Below are positions 11,585 through 22,500 of a DNA stretch of 64,000 bases, piece after piece. Under the pieces are notes generated by a model. It did no database searches and was not told the DNA's origin. It saw only the letters and a program-made list of their open reading frames with translations. The stretch spans positions 23,252,501-23,316,500 of the forward strand of contig OZ017799.1 of NCBI GenBank assembly GCA_963969395.1. The letters are read 5' to 3'. The stretch's first letter is position 1. The number at the start of each line of letters is the position of its first letter. This DNA comes from Pseudoscleropodium purum. Lineage: Eukaryota > Streptophyta > Bryopsida > Hypnales > Brachytheciaceae. The translations under genes and the position numbers were made by a program.

Positions 11585-12504
11585 CAATTAGGTCTAGCTC
11601 ATTTACGAATTCTCAATCCTGTTGAAAATTTGGATAACTTTGGGAGGCCCGTGTGCACTCAAATATGAACGGAATTTCAAATTTCAAATTGCATTGGAAT
11701 CACACTAAAGTTTACTTTACCACCATTAAAAATGCACGTATGTAATTAAAAATCATACAAAGAGTTTGATGTTCTTTATACACTATCTCCCATTTGGTGC
11801 ATGGTTGTCATAGTGGACGGACGTTCGGTTCGCCCATCCGTTAGAGGTCCCGCCTGTCCGATACAGTCAACACATAGTTGACTTTTTGATAACGGAAAAA
11901 TAGGCCACGTGGATGCCATGTGGATTAAGGAACACACTGGGCGCGGACGAGATTGTCAGGGTGCACTCGAGATCGTCAGGGCCCTGGATTTCGCATTCCG
12001 AGGTGATGTGTCATTCCGCAAAATTGCACAAGTTACAAAATTAAAGCCGTCCGGACCGTCCGTCCGTCCCGTCTGATGACCCTAATTCACCCGTTATGAC
12101 AACCATGATTTGGTGTAACCACCATTTGTGAAAATTACAACTTATAATTTAAGGTACATATTAAAAAGTAAAAACGAATCTTCACAATTGCTTTTGAGAC
12201 ACTTGATCACATGCCACTTGAAAACTTTATATCACTTTTTGTTTTTTCTTCACCCTAATGCAAGAAATCTTTCACTATCTTCTATGAAATGGTAGATAAT
12301 GTATAAAATCAATCCAACTTGTAATATGATTTTACATTATTCATTTTCCACTTGTTATTAAGTTGAAGTAGACTTCAATGTGATTCCAATGCAATTTGCA
12401 ATTTCATGTTTGATTCATTTTTGAGTACGCTAGAGCTCCTTGAAGTTGCTGAAATTTCTAGTGAGCCTGGTCTGAAAAATTCGTGAATGAGCTAGACCTT
12501 ACTG
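11585..12504. mobile_element. Tc1/mariner-type element with long TIRs, internally deleted
   Basis: The left end CAATTAGGTCTAGCTCATTT and the right end (reverse complement) CAGTAAGGTCTAGCTCATTC continue into matching arms of about 205 bp. TA dinucleotides flank both ends (11583-11584 and 12505-12506), as expected for Tc1/mariner insertion. The arms end near a sequence that corresponds to the 3' end of the decayed transposase at 45926-46745, so this is probably a deletion derivative of that family. A hAT MITE is nested at 11800-12107; without it and its duplication the element is about 604 bp. Confidence 0.75.
11800..12107. mobile_element. Non-autonomous hAT element (MITE), 308 bp
   Basis: The termini are a perfect 13-bp inverted repeat, CATGGTTGTCATA. 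They are flanked by an exact 8-bp duplication, ATTTGGTG (11792-11799 and 12108-12115). Eight-base targets and CA...TG ends are hAT hallmarks. The interior is strikingly GC- and CpG-rich (cgtccg/ggacgg strings) within AT-rich surroundings and encodes nothing. It resembles the element at 32794-33078 in composition and termini. Confidence 0.92.
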
Positions 12505-12756
12505 TACAGTATGAAACCAATGGTTTGTACTGGTAGTATAATAATGAAAAACTCTAAATTATCTGTTGAGCTTTAGTGAGTACTAATTGCAACTTTGCAA
12601 CTTTGCGATTTGATGCCTAGACGCCTCGTACATACACGCTGTAACACAGAGTCTAGTGAATGTCGCCTCTGGAGAAATCAGGTAGTTTACTTCATACAAA
12701 CCGTGCTAATCTCCGCCTGCCAACAAATTCGATTGTCCGATGAGGCCAATCCTTAC

Positions 12757-14429
12757 CACAGTATTCACAAGGGATGGTCTTGCAGTAGTGAACGGGGTCA
12801 GAGAACGCCGCGGACATGAATCTGCTTGCGCTTCGACTGCCAGAATCATAGGTCTCATCTGGCCCAACCTGCTCTTTCAGGTCTGCACTGCAAGCTATGC
12901 CGTGGAGATGTCCTGACAATTCAAAATGGCGATCACCTTCTCCCGGACCAGGTCCCCCAGGACAGGCTCCTAGAAAGCGGTAAAGCTTTTCCATGACTAT
13001 GAGAGCAGTTGTGCCCAGGCAAGCTATGGGGTTATATGAGTATGTTAAAAGCTAAACTAGTGGTTGACAACGGAGGGTGTTCTGCGCAAGACCAGGTAAT
13101 TATCGAAGTGGTGTAATCTCCGGGGAGGATCTTTACTCTGAAAACACAATCCTTCTAAGCACTTACGAAATCGTTTCTCGGAGCGCCTTCACTGGGCGTG
13201 CTGGAAGCGTCGTAAACTGGAGGGTTAGATTGAACTGCAGTTAAATTGCCGAATAAGTTCACAAGAGGAGGTCGAGGGCGTCAGCCGAAGCCCGTCTGCA
13301 GAATTATGATGACACTTCTAGAAAAAACGATAAGAAAAACTGGATCATTGTCTTTATTTCGACTAGTTGATGTATTGTATGTCTGGTTCCTCTTCCTAAA
13401 TAATGACAAGTCTATGATCTAGAAATTCGAAGCTGATGTAAGAAAAGTCTCGTGTCCGTGCAATTAATGACTAGTGATTGCAAACATATTCAAATCCCTC
13501 TACGATGAAAGAAAGTCTATGTTCTCCTCAAGTATATAGATTTTCTAGTCCGCTGCAGTGTCTGCTGATTCAGGTTTCGTAATCTAGAATTGAATAACCG
13601 GTGATCATGTCTGCAGATTGTAAGTCTGTTGCTAAGAGCTTCATTGATTTGATAGATTTCCTGTCACAATTTCAGTTGCCTACGTCGGCAACTAACTCGT
13701 CACTTTGGTTACTTTCCATCCCTAAATTTCTGCGTTGTGGATTTGGAGAAGGGATTAAACGTGTCGGTGTGAGGAGTTCGTGACCTGTCAAACTGAAATA
13801 TTCCAGAAGTGAGTTCAGATCTTGATCTCACGAAGGGACTGAATCATCTGGTTCATGCAGATTGTAAGTCTGGGTGCAAAATAATTCTTATATTTGATAG
13901 ATTCTACACAGCATAAGAAGGGCCAGAATTTCAGTTACCTACGTCGGCAACTAACTCGTCATCCAAGTTACGTACATTCCAGCCTCGGAACTCTATATTC
14001 TGGATATGGTGAAGAGTTTGAGTTGTGTCGGTGGAGGAGTCCGTGACCTGTCAAACTGAAATTTCACAAAGATTTCGGATGGACTGAGTCACCTGATCCA
14101 ACACTGTGGATGAAGCTTAGCCCCTGTCGGGCAGTGCGACTGGATAGTGTATACGTACTACTCCAGTCTTAATAGTGAGTACAAGTCAGAGGCAGAGCAC
14201 GATGTAAGAGTGTAAGACCGACACGCAATTCTCTGGTAAGCAATTTCCTTGAAGCTCAAACAAAAAGTATCAACGTATCAACAGCATTACGATTAATTTT
14301 GTAACTGTTGTTACCTTTTACGCGCATGTAGTCGCTGAAGCATTTCGCCTGCTCGATCTGCCATGTCGGCCTGCCGCCATAGCTGAGCTTCTCATCGAAT
14401 CTAGAAATTCTGCGGTCCCCCGATGTTTG
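12757..14429 (-). CDS. Candidate multi-exon gene or pseudogene, product unknown
   Basis: This part is less AT-rich and contains minus-strand open segments with plausible splice borders. Exon-like pieces are 14429-14315 (reads 'RRISRFDEKLSYGGRPTW', ends at GTAACA); 14047-13939 and 13784-13690, which are duplicates both ending 'DELVADV'; 13295-13167 (ends at GTAAGT; includes 'SNPPVYDASSTPSEGAPRND'); and 13137-12757 (includes 'GTTALIVMEKLYRFLG' and 'SGHLHGI', ends at GTAAGG). In-frame stops near 13283 and 13057, and loss of the GT donor in the 13690 copy, suggest decay or a wrong exon model. I recognise no domain. Start, end and exon count are guesses. It could equally be a non-coding transcript region. 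Confidence 0.3.
13611..14075. repeat. Tandem duplication of about 250 bp inside the candidate gene
   Basis: The first copy (13611-13795) and second (13857-14075) share 'gcagattgtaagtctg', 'ctacgtcggcaactaactcg' and 'gtgacctgtcaaactgaaat'. Read on the minus strand it duplicates one exon-like segment together with its intron borders. Confidence 0.8.
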
Positions 14430-14941
14430 CTGCGCACAACCAGGCATTCAAAGCTTAACCATAAATTATTCTAAATCGTGAAATGCTAGTTTCTTTTCGT
14501 GGGGAACTACCAAGATACTCAGAATTGTCACCGCCTATTATTACATTATAAGAGACGATCATAATGACTATAAAGCCTCTACACAGTACTGTAGCACCAA
14601 TTTAATGGTCACCCAGAGTCCCAAGACTCTCCATATTAATAGGGCAGTATTCAGTTCGGTGATTGCTGGAAGGTGACCTCTTTTCGTTAAAATTGCAAAT
14701 CCAATTATGCATAGTCTTAAGAGCTCAATTAAGTTATGGAATCTATTTATTTACTTTGGCATATACTGGCATACGCCTGGCTGCCATGACCAAGTTACTG
14801 AGTCTTAGATTGACCTCACCCAAGTTTCTCCTCCTTAATCGACTCCCCACGAATGGCAAGAGTTTTTCAGTCTGAAAGCTTCAGGATATTTTGCCTTTTC
14901 ATTTGCCATTTATTGTGAGCGAATGTCTTCACTTAAATCAG

Positions 14942-15356
14942 AGCATCCTCAATGCATAAGCGGCATTTGGCCACTCTAAAAGCAGGAGGCAATAGTTTTG
15001 GCCTTGGATTTGGGTGAGTCATTTACCGACTGACACTCCGCGCACAGGTTAGGACAATTCAAGCCTAGCGAAAAACACTATTCAAACTCTCTCCTGGGGT
15101 TGGCATTCTGCAGGCCCCCGCCACGTCCTCACATGCTCACTGGTCCATGTCATAATTCCATTGACCAAAGCTTTGTTGTGCATGATGCGCTCTGAAAAAA
15201 GGGGAAAATCTACCGGGCCAGGCAAGAAATTTAACGCGGACTCAAAACTGTAGAGTCTGATACAGGTTGCATTCGTCTTGTTTTCAAGCTCTCCGACTGG
15301 CGCTACCTGCCTATTACAGTTACAGACTTACAGTGCCAGCTTGCATTGAGGATGCT
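14942..15356. mobile_element. Putative MITE, 415 bp, 15-bp TIRs
   Basis: AGCATCCTCAATGCA at 14942-14956 is matched exactly in inverse at 15342-15356. No coding capacity was seen inside. The flanks (acttaaat versus acttagta) hint at a mutated 8-9 bp duplication, so hAT or Mutator type is possible. The superfamily is not settled. Confidence 0.6.
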
Positions 15357-15634
15357 TGTACTTAGTAACGTCTTAAGTTTATAGTTATCTGCAGCAGAGC
15401 TTGTTAAAATCTATGAAGGCAATTTCTATTAAGCTTATCTTAAATTGAAAAATTTTGATTTCAAAAAATGAGACGCACCAGTACCAAAGCCGTGGAATTA
15501 ATACAGCCTGCCGATTAACTGAATTGACGTTTTTTACAAATTCAGGAATAAAATCTAGCTAGTACAAACTCGAGTGTAGTGAGTTGTAATTACACCTGAA
15601 TAAATAAATTTATTATTAGCATTTCATTCTCTGT

Positions 15635-15781
15635 ACACACATCAAATGGCACACATACACAATGGCACAGTGCATTTGATGTGTGTCATTCTGCATGTGT
15701 GCCATATATCTCCAATTGAGAAACACGTCACTGTGCCATTCTGTATGTGTGCCATTAGGTGAAGTGTTTCTCAATTGGAGA
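15635..15781. repeat. Nested inverted repeats (multi-stem structure)
   Basis: Three inverted pairs overlap: 15635-15648 with 15673-15686 (14 bp exact); 15647-15672 with 15729-15754 (25 of 26); and 15709-15726 with 15764-15781 (18 bp exact). The pairs are mutually exclusive in part, so the strand could switch between folds. No coding. Confidence 0.85.
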
Positions 15782-16379
15782 CTTGTGTTCAAATTCGTTT
15801 AACTGGCGGGTTTCAGCTACTTAGGCACCAGAATATTTTACGAAATTCAAAACCTCAGAGCTCTTAAAATCAGGACTCAAATCATATATCTCTGAGGTTT
15901 CAGACAAGTTCCTGGGAAATAATGTGCCAATCTCTTGAAATTTTGCCACTTGAACCAGGGTAACAGGGTCTCATAGGGGTTTCGAATTCCTTGTAGGGAA
16001 TGTGTATGCAATTCTCTTCCCGTTTCACATTTTCCCACAAATCTCAACATTTGCTACTTCCCAAACTTTCCTTACAAGCAGGCAATCTGCACAGAAGTCT
16101 TATTTTGAACATCGGTGGCTTGGGAAAAGGGAGACTCATGTACACAGGAAATTGCATTTCATTGACATAATCATATAGTTATATCTGTCAAATTTGATCC
16201 ATAACTTCTCACCATATGATTTGACTAGAATGTTATCAGCATTGACAGATGAGCATCATGCATGTCTTCCAAAGATATGAGAGGAATTGTCCTTGAGTCC
16301 TAGCCTCTTGATAATACAAGCTAATCGATATCCACGTCTAAAGAATTGTGCTCTAGCGAAACGGTCCGGCCGGGGTGCC

Positions 16380-16873
16380 GATGACAGCAGCTTCCCTTTG
16401 GTAGTGCTGCATTGAATTGGAGCCGTTTGACCTGGCTCAGTTACCATTGGGAGTACGCAAGGAATCTCGATGGGACTCGAGCTGAGACCATTCGTTTCCT
16501 AGATGGTCCTCTTGTTGCAGTGTGGGCAGTTCGGTCCCAGGCAGCGGTGGTCACGTACCGTACAGCTAAGAATTGTGTCTTCCAGGTACGACCTTGTCGT
16601 GCGAAGAATTATCTGAAGATGAATTCGACGGATCGGAGGTGATTATGCTAATGAAGAAACCAGAACTCTCGAAGAATTGCTTTGGCCCCCCGAGATGCTG
16701 TACAATACTTGCACCGCATCCCGGATTGCAGGGCGCAGACGAAGTCGACGCCGCTCCTCAACAGGCAACCCCAGCGGCGGCGGATCCAGGGCCTTCCATG
16801 TGGATGACGATTGGAGCAGGGACGACGCTGTACACCCGCCCTGTGAAGGAGAACAAGTACCTCCTCCATCAGG
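16380..16873 (+). CDS. Candidate exon(s), product unknown
   Basis: This is the most GC-rich non-LecRK stretch outside the hAT MITEs. From about 16588 one frame stays open to a possible donor, CAG|GTGCGT, at 16873/16874. It reads 'CEELSEDEFDGSEVIMLMKK' and later 'MWMTIGAGTTLYTRP'. A second frame is also open here ('ETRTLEELLWPPEM'), so the real frame is uncertain. A possible acceptor TTCCAG precedes 16588. Upstream, 16400-16587 is open in a third frame. No domain recognised; this could be a decayed gene. Confidence 0.25.
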
Positions 16874-16879
16874 TGCGTG

Positions 16880-16935
16880 CTCTTTCTTTTTCTTTTACTT
16901 TTCTTTTTTCTTTTTTCTTTTTTCTTTTTTCTTTT
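16880..16935. repeat. Polypyrimidine (CTTTTT)n microsatellite
   Basis: An almost pure C/T strand with repeated cttttt units, directly after the candidate donor at 16874. Open frames through it encode only Phe/Leu or Lys runs and are not genes. Confidence 0.9.
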
Positions 16936-17035
16936 AATTAATTTTTTAATATTAAAAAAAAAAGGAGGCAGTGGACATAAGAGGTCACAGGACTGTCGGG
17001 ACTTGTTCAACTCATATGAAAGCTTCATATCTGTT

Positions 17036-17054
17036 GGGGGGTGGGGGTGGGGGG
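17036..17054 (+). other. G-run with quadruplex potential
   Basis: Three guanine tracts (6, 5 and 6 Gs) are separated by single Ts. A two-tetrad quadruplex is possible by splitting a tract. It is notable in this AT-rich context; function unknown. Confidence 0.5.
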
Positions 17055-17092
17055 TTATGTTTAAAATTTTACTGAATAATGGGAAAAAAAAA

Positions 17093-17706
17093 CCCGGCTT
17101 ATAAGTGTCCATTTCTATTTACTAAATAATAATAATAATAAATTCCGACTTAGAAGCATCCCTGTCTATTTACTAAATTATGAATTAAATTATTTTTCAA
17201 CTTAGAAGCGTCCATGTGCATTTACTGAATACTGAAATAAATTATTTTCCATCTTCTAAGTGTCCATTTCTATTTACTAAATAATTAAAAAAATTATTTT
17301 CCAACTTTGAGGCATCCATGTGTATTTACTAAATTATGAAATACATTATTTTCCGACTTAGAAGTGTCCATGTGTATTCACTAAATAATGAAATAAATTA
17401 TTTTTGGGCTTATAAGCGTCTATGTGTATTTACTAAATAATTAAAAAAAATTATTTTCTGACTTATAAGCGTCCATGTGTATTCCTAAATAATGAAATGA
17501 ATGATTTTTCGACTCACAAGTGTCCATGTATATCTTCTAAATAATGAAATGGATTTTTTTTTACTTATGAGCATCCATGTGTATCTTCTAAATAATGAAA
17601 TGGATTATTTTTCAACTTGAAAGCATCCAATCATGTATATCTTCTAAATAATGAAATCAATGATTTCTCGACTCACAAGCGTCCATGTGTATCCACTAAA
17701 TAATAA
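17093..17706. repeat. Minisatellite, about 12 units of roughly 52 bp
   Basis: The unit is approximately 'cttagaagcgtccatgtgta' then 'tttactaaataatgaaataa' then 'attattttccga'. The gtccatg core recurs near 17107, 17156, 17209, 17260, 17314, 17366, 17417, 17470, 17520, 17570, 17624 and 17682. Later units carry 'cttctaaataatgaaatgga', showing local spread of variants. Non-coding. Confidence 0.95.
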
Positions 17707-18880
17707 GAGAAATGTACAAATATGTTTTTATTTCTTATCCCTGCAAAAGAGAAATGAATAACTAAAGAAAAAAAAGGATTTGTGAATTCTTCCCTGAGTC
17801 TAAATTTGTAACAAATTTTGGAAGCAACTTGACCAACTGTTTCACTATATTATAAATTTCTTGTCACGAAGACAATAAATTAGAGCCATGATGGTCATTG
17901 TTCCACATGACAACGTCACATGTTTTTTCATTTCACTAATACATTTTATGATGTTGGTAATACATGATGGAGTAATTTGAGACATTCTCTTGAATTTATC
18001 TTAGAAAGGTAGAAGTTTTGACAACTATCCCAAATAACTCTAAGACCATCCTTGAAGCCATTCATAGGGGCTACAAACACTACATTCCTTGAAGTCCTAT
18101 CATTTACTAGAAGCACGCTGTGATGGCTTCAAGTCAAATTGTACTAGGTCATTTCATACGTGTTTGCATCAGTCATTTTGCTTGTCATTGGTTGCTTCAC
18201 CTTCCAATTCATGGAATTCACACAAGAAGAACCTTAGAACTTTTTCCCTTGCACGTCATGTCATAACCATAGTGCCAGTTCTGAGAACATAGAAGTAGAA
18301 GGGGTACAATTTGAATAACGAGCTCATCCACAAGGAAAATGAGCACAACAATTTTATGATTACCTATTTACAAATATGAAAAACTTTCCATTTTCTATAC
18401 TGATGATCTGCATACAATAAAACATGTCATTAGAAAATGAATAGAGAATGATGAGGACAGCTACCCTTCTTGACCTCAGTAATATGTGGATGCATAATTT
18501 CAAAGTATTTACTACTTGAACTTGTAATTGCAGTTACAAAGCTGCAGGTTTGTAGTGGCACTGACAGTCAAAGGATCCCTTTCCATTCCTTGCCATTGGG
18601 GTGCATAGTGATTACAGAATACTGCCCACCTTTAATTAGGAGCTAAATTCATATATGAAGCAATTATTTCCATACTCTACATCTCAAAGTCATGTTCAGA
18701 GGACAATGGAAGTACTAAATTAGGTGTTTTGATGTATGAGGTGTTGTACATGTATTTGCTGAAAGTTTTACTCTATCCCTAGAAATTTTAGTTATTTCCT
18801 ATGATTCATGGTCAAAGTTTTCACACAGCAATGGATGTGTCAAATAATTCCTACTGATTCCTACAAATTCATTGCCAATG
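17707..18880. other. Intergenic DNA before the piggyBac relic
   Basis: No recognised gene; a 67-codon open stretch at 18089-18292 has no motif. The 5' end of the piggyBac element should lie here, but no TTAA followed by a C-rich terminus stood out. Confidence 0.4.
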
Positions 18881-18902
18881 TTTTCCTAACAATGGGGCCT
18901 AT

Positions 18903-20726
18903 TTGCATGGTCTATCAGATGACGAGGCACATGCTGCGGTTCTAGGGCATGGTTCAAGGGGTGCACCAACACATTTCTCCACACATGATGATGAAATCAT
19001 TGGAGGTTCTCAAAGACGAAGAACAACACTTGCGGAAATGACTTGTGACTACAGCAGCGATAGTGATGTCCACTCACCAGAGCTACAATCCAGTGACGAA
19101 GATGATGATGACAACAATGGAGATGTGGAGGACCGAGACAATGTCAAATACATTTTCCGGGATGAATCATGGAATCAAGATTTTTGTACTTTCTTCCCGG
19201 AGTGTATACGTTTTATTGGAGCACCGAGTTCGAACATCTCATGGAGGTATTTCCCAACATTCTTGAAATTATTCGAGGTGTTTTGGCCATTCAATGTTAT
19301 ACAGGACATTGTGACTAAAACTAATCGATACGCCACAATGTCCGATACACATGGGAAAACTATAGGGGGACCAACTTGGACACCATTCACTATGAAAGAG
19401 TTTCACACATTTATTGCTATCATTTTATATATGGGAATGAAGCGATAACCAAATGTGAAAACGTATTGGCATCAGAAAAGTTCAATTTTTCATTGTTCCA
19501 CTATTTCAAGTCTAATGTCTAATGTCACAACATTGTTTTCAATTACTTACCAAGTGTTTATACCTTATGAACCCAATGAACTATATGCATGACCTAGCAC
19601 TACCGGGATATGGTAAATTGGGGCACCTATATTGACTTATAAATGAAATTATAGGTATTTGTAAACGGTCTTGGAATCTTGGGAAATTTGGTACCGTGGA
19701 TGAAATGATGATAAGATATGAAGGCACTTATTGCCCAGCTAGCCAGTACATGCCGCAGAAGCCATAGAAGTGGGGGATAAAGGTGTAGTGCCTAGTAGAT
19801 TCAATCTCAAAATTCGTTTCAAATTTCAAGGTTTATTGTGGTAAAGATCCAACCATTGCAAATGAGGCAACAACTCCACGTGGGTAAGGGAAATTGGCAC
19901 AGAATGTCATCTTGCAATTATTAGCATTAAATAGCAATTTCAATCATATAATAGCCATGGACAATTTTTTCACGAGCATTTCTCTTTCAAGGAGTTATTA
20001 GAAAAGGGAATTTATGCAACTGGGACAATCCAAGCAAATAGGGTTGGCTTACTTTTGGTGTTGAAGAACACAAAGGCTTTTGCAAGAAGTGCACATGGCA
20101 CTCTAGAATAGAGGATGCATAAATCACGTTCTATTAGTGGTATAGTATGGAAGGACAAAAAGCTTATGTTGATTTTGTCTACTTATATGGTGCCACTGCA
20201 ATTTCCGTGCTAATTTCTGGTTGCTGGCATGCCATGTCAAAATGGCGCAACATGTGACAACATCCAAACATCACCTATTCACCTTAAATACATGATACAC
20301 ATGAGAAGTGTTGAGGTGGCTGACAAGCTCCAAGCCTCTTATACTTGTTAGACCCAATCCTACAAGTGGTGGCACTGGGTTTTTTTTCTTCTTCATTGAC
20401 ACTTCTGTTTTCAATATGTATATAATTTATCTTGACAAATGCAAAAGAAAGTCCCCTCATGACCACCGATGATGCATTTACAGTTTTGGACACAACTATG
20501 TGATGCTTTGATACACAGTTGGGAACAAAGACCATCTTTACCTAATCCACAGCTTCATCGAAAAGTATGTTTTCCATCAACTTTTGCTATGAGGGGCCCA
20601 TGTGTGGTATGTGATGATGGGTCATACCTTGTGAGACACTTGAAAACATATTGTGCATCATGTGGCAATAAATTTATGTGTTGGTGTTTGGGGTGCTTTC
20701 AAAGGTACCATGAAAATCTGCAATGA
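18903..20726 (+). pseudogene. piggyBac-family transposase pseudogene
   Basis: An acidic N-terminus leads into the piggyBac transposase domain (DDE_Tnp_1_7 type). Landmarks in order: 'DIVTKTNRYA' and 'WTPFTMKEFHTFIAIILYMG' (to 19445), TAA stop at 19446, 'PNVKTYWHQKS', 'LPGYGKLG', 'VDEMMIRYEGTY' (first catalytic Asp), 'AMDNFFTS' (second Asp), 'KGIYATGTIQANR', 'SISGIVWKDKKLMLILST', 'VEVADKLQASYTC', 'YKWWHWVFFLLH'. The third Asp of the family (VDxxDxL) reads Glu; the nearby Asp is kept. A C-terminal cysteine-rich domain follows ('CVVC', 'YCASCGNKFMCW', 'CFQRYH'). I count at least eight in-frame stops and at least three frame changes, so it cannot be active. No TIRs were found. No in-frame ATG marks the start. 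Confidence 0.93.
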
Positions 20727-21810
20727 TTCAACATACTAGAAAGTGAGTGGCTACAATGACAAATATTTCATCACATCCCTTTCTTATTTTTGTTTCCCTA
20801 CATTATGATGTGTTTGTAAATTTATACTAATATGGAAATATTTATACTTTTGGAAGTGATAAATGTATTGAAAACAGGAAGAACGCATATGTTGATATAT
20901 GAATGCCATTTTTGGGAGAAGGAATTTGTTTCCACCGTAGTGCCACAAGAAGAGGGTTAGCTTTTTGTAGTCTCCAAACAATAGTAACAATTTGAAGGTA
21001 TAATTCTTTGTTCATATTTTGAGTGAAACTTGTAGAATAGTCTCTAGTCATTACTTTATATTTGAAAAAGTTCTCAATCATCATTCCAATAAATACAACA
21101 AAAGTCAAAAGATTTAGGATCATTTCAAAGCCAATGTTGTCAACTAAAAATATGTCCTACAAAATATGCATGTACTAAGTTTATTTCAATGAATGATTTG
21201 ACAATTTCATTTTTAACTTCTAATACTTAGTAATGTCATGTTTACTTTCATCAATTACTACCTTCCAATTCATATTTTGTTGTAAGGGTTCATATAAAAA
21301 TTGTTTTGATTAAACTTTTTTGATGAAAGGTTGTTTTTGCATTAAAAAACACTTCTAATTGCCAATTTAAATGTCAAATACATATTTTGACTTTGCTTTG
21401 AAGACAAGTAGTTTCAAGTAGTTTTGGAGCTCTTGAACATGATAAAATTGTAGGGGTTCAAAATTGTTAAAATCAAGTGTGCACAATATATAAGTAAAGA
21501 CTATATTGTTTTCTCACTTTCACATGAATTTTTTACAGGGCAAGAAGCTAAGAATTAAATTTTTGCCAATTATATTAAAAATTTGAAAATTTGAAAGAAA
21601 TCCAAACCCTAAAACGAATTTTTTAAGTTTTCTCCAAATGATCTTGTAATTACTAGAAGTTATGATCTTCAATTTTCTATGCTTGTAGTTATAGAAAACA
21701 CATATAGAACAACAAAACCTACTTACTTTAGACATGAGTTTTAAATCAATTGTAAACCCCACATCCATACAAATGTACTATATTAAAAATAGAAATTTAA
21801 TTTTTCATTC
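20727..21810. other. Intergenic DNA after the piggyBac relic
   Basis: No gene recognised. A 'gtaggggttcaaaattg' string near 21451 vaguely resembles the C-rich TTAA-adjacent termini seen elsewhere, but it is too weak to call as the transposon end. Confidence 0.35.
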
Positions 21811-21816
21811 AACATG

Positions 21817-21817
21817 T

Positions 21818-21854
<37 letters not shown>

Positions 21855-21862
21855 GTATGTAT
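21817..21862. repeat. (TA)n/(TATG)n microsatellite
   Basis: A run of at least 13 alternating TA dinucleotides grading into gtatatatatgtatgtatg. Confidence 0.95.
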
Positions 21863-21970
21863 GATTTCATTTTATATTTCTATATATTTTTATATCTATT
21901 TGTTTGCTTATACTAAATACATTTAACTTGTATTGTATTATACTTATTCTATTACACTTTATTATTTTAT

Positions 21971-22500
21971 TTTCATCCTCCTTTGTCTAGGATTTTTTCC
22001 ACGTTTCTAAAGTAGGTGGTGGATGCATTCTGCAAAGGATTACTTCCAAAGCATCCCCACATGCTTTGGAGGGGATAAATGGAAAGAAGACTTGTAACTT
22101 TATTTTTTTTCTATTTTCTATTTTCATCCTTTATTGTCTAGGATTTTTTCCATCCTCCAAAGTAAGTGGTGGATGCATTGTGCAAAGGATTGCTTCCAAA
22201 GTGTCTCCACATGCTTTGGAGGGTATAGATGGAAAGAAGACTTGTACCTTCATTTTTTTTATATACTTTTTTCATCCTTCATTGTCTAGGTTTTTTTCCA
22301 CCCTTCCACCCTTCCAAAGTAGGTGATGCATGCATTGTGTGAAGGATTGCTTCTAAAGCATCCTTACATGCTTTGGAGGCTATAATTGGAAAGAAAACTT
22401 GTAATTTTATTTTTTATATTTTATATTTTATATTTTTATCTTTCATTGTCTAGGATTTTTTCCATCCTTTCAAAGTAGGTGGTGGATGCAAAGTAGGTGC
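21971..22500. repeat. Tandem repeat, about 3.4 copies of roughly 150 bp
   Basis: Units start near 21971, 22122, 22270 and 22433 with 'tttcatcctt.attgtctagg'. Each full unit carries a short hairpin of the CCAAAGCAT...ATGCTTTGG type. The copies are well preserved, suggesting fairly recent amplification. An 86-codon open frame at 22066-22326 is just the repeat read through. Confidence 0.92.

Noticed and set aside
16648..17112. 154-codon minus-strand open frame with Lys/Arg runs
   Set aside because: Much of it is the antisense of the (CTTTTT)n tract and G-run; no domain, and a different strand is more gene-like.
22066..22326. 86-codon open frame
   Set aside because: Read-through of the 150-bp tandem repeat.
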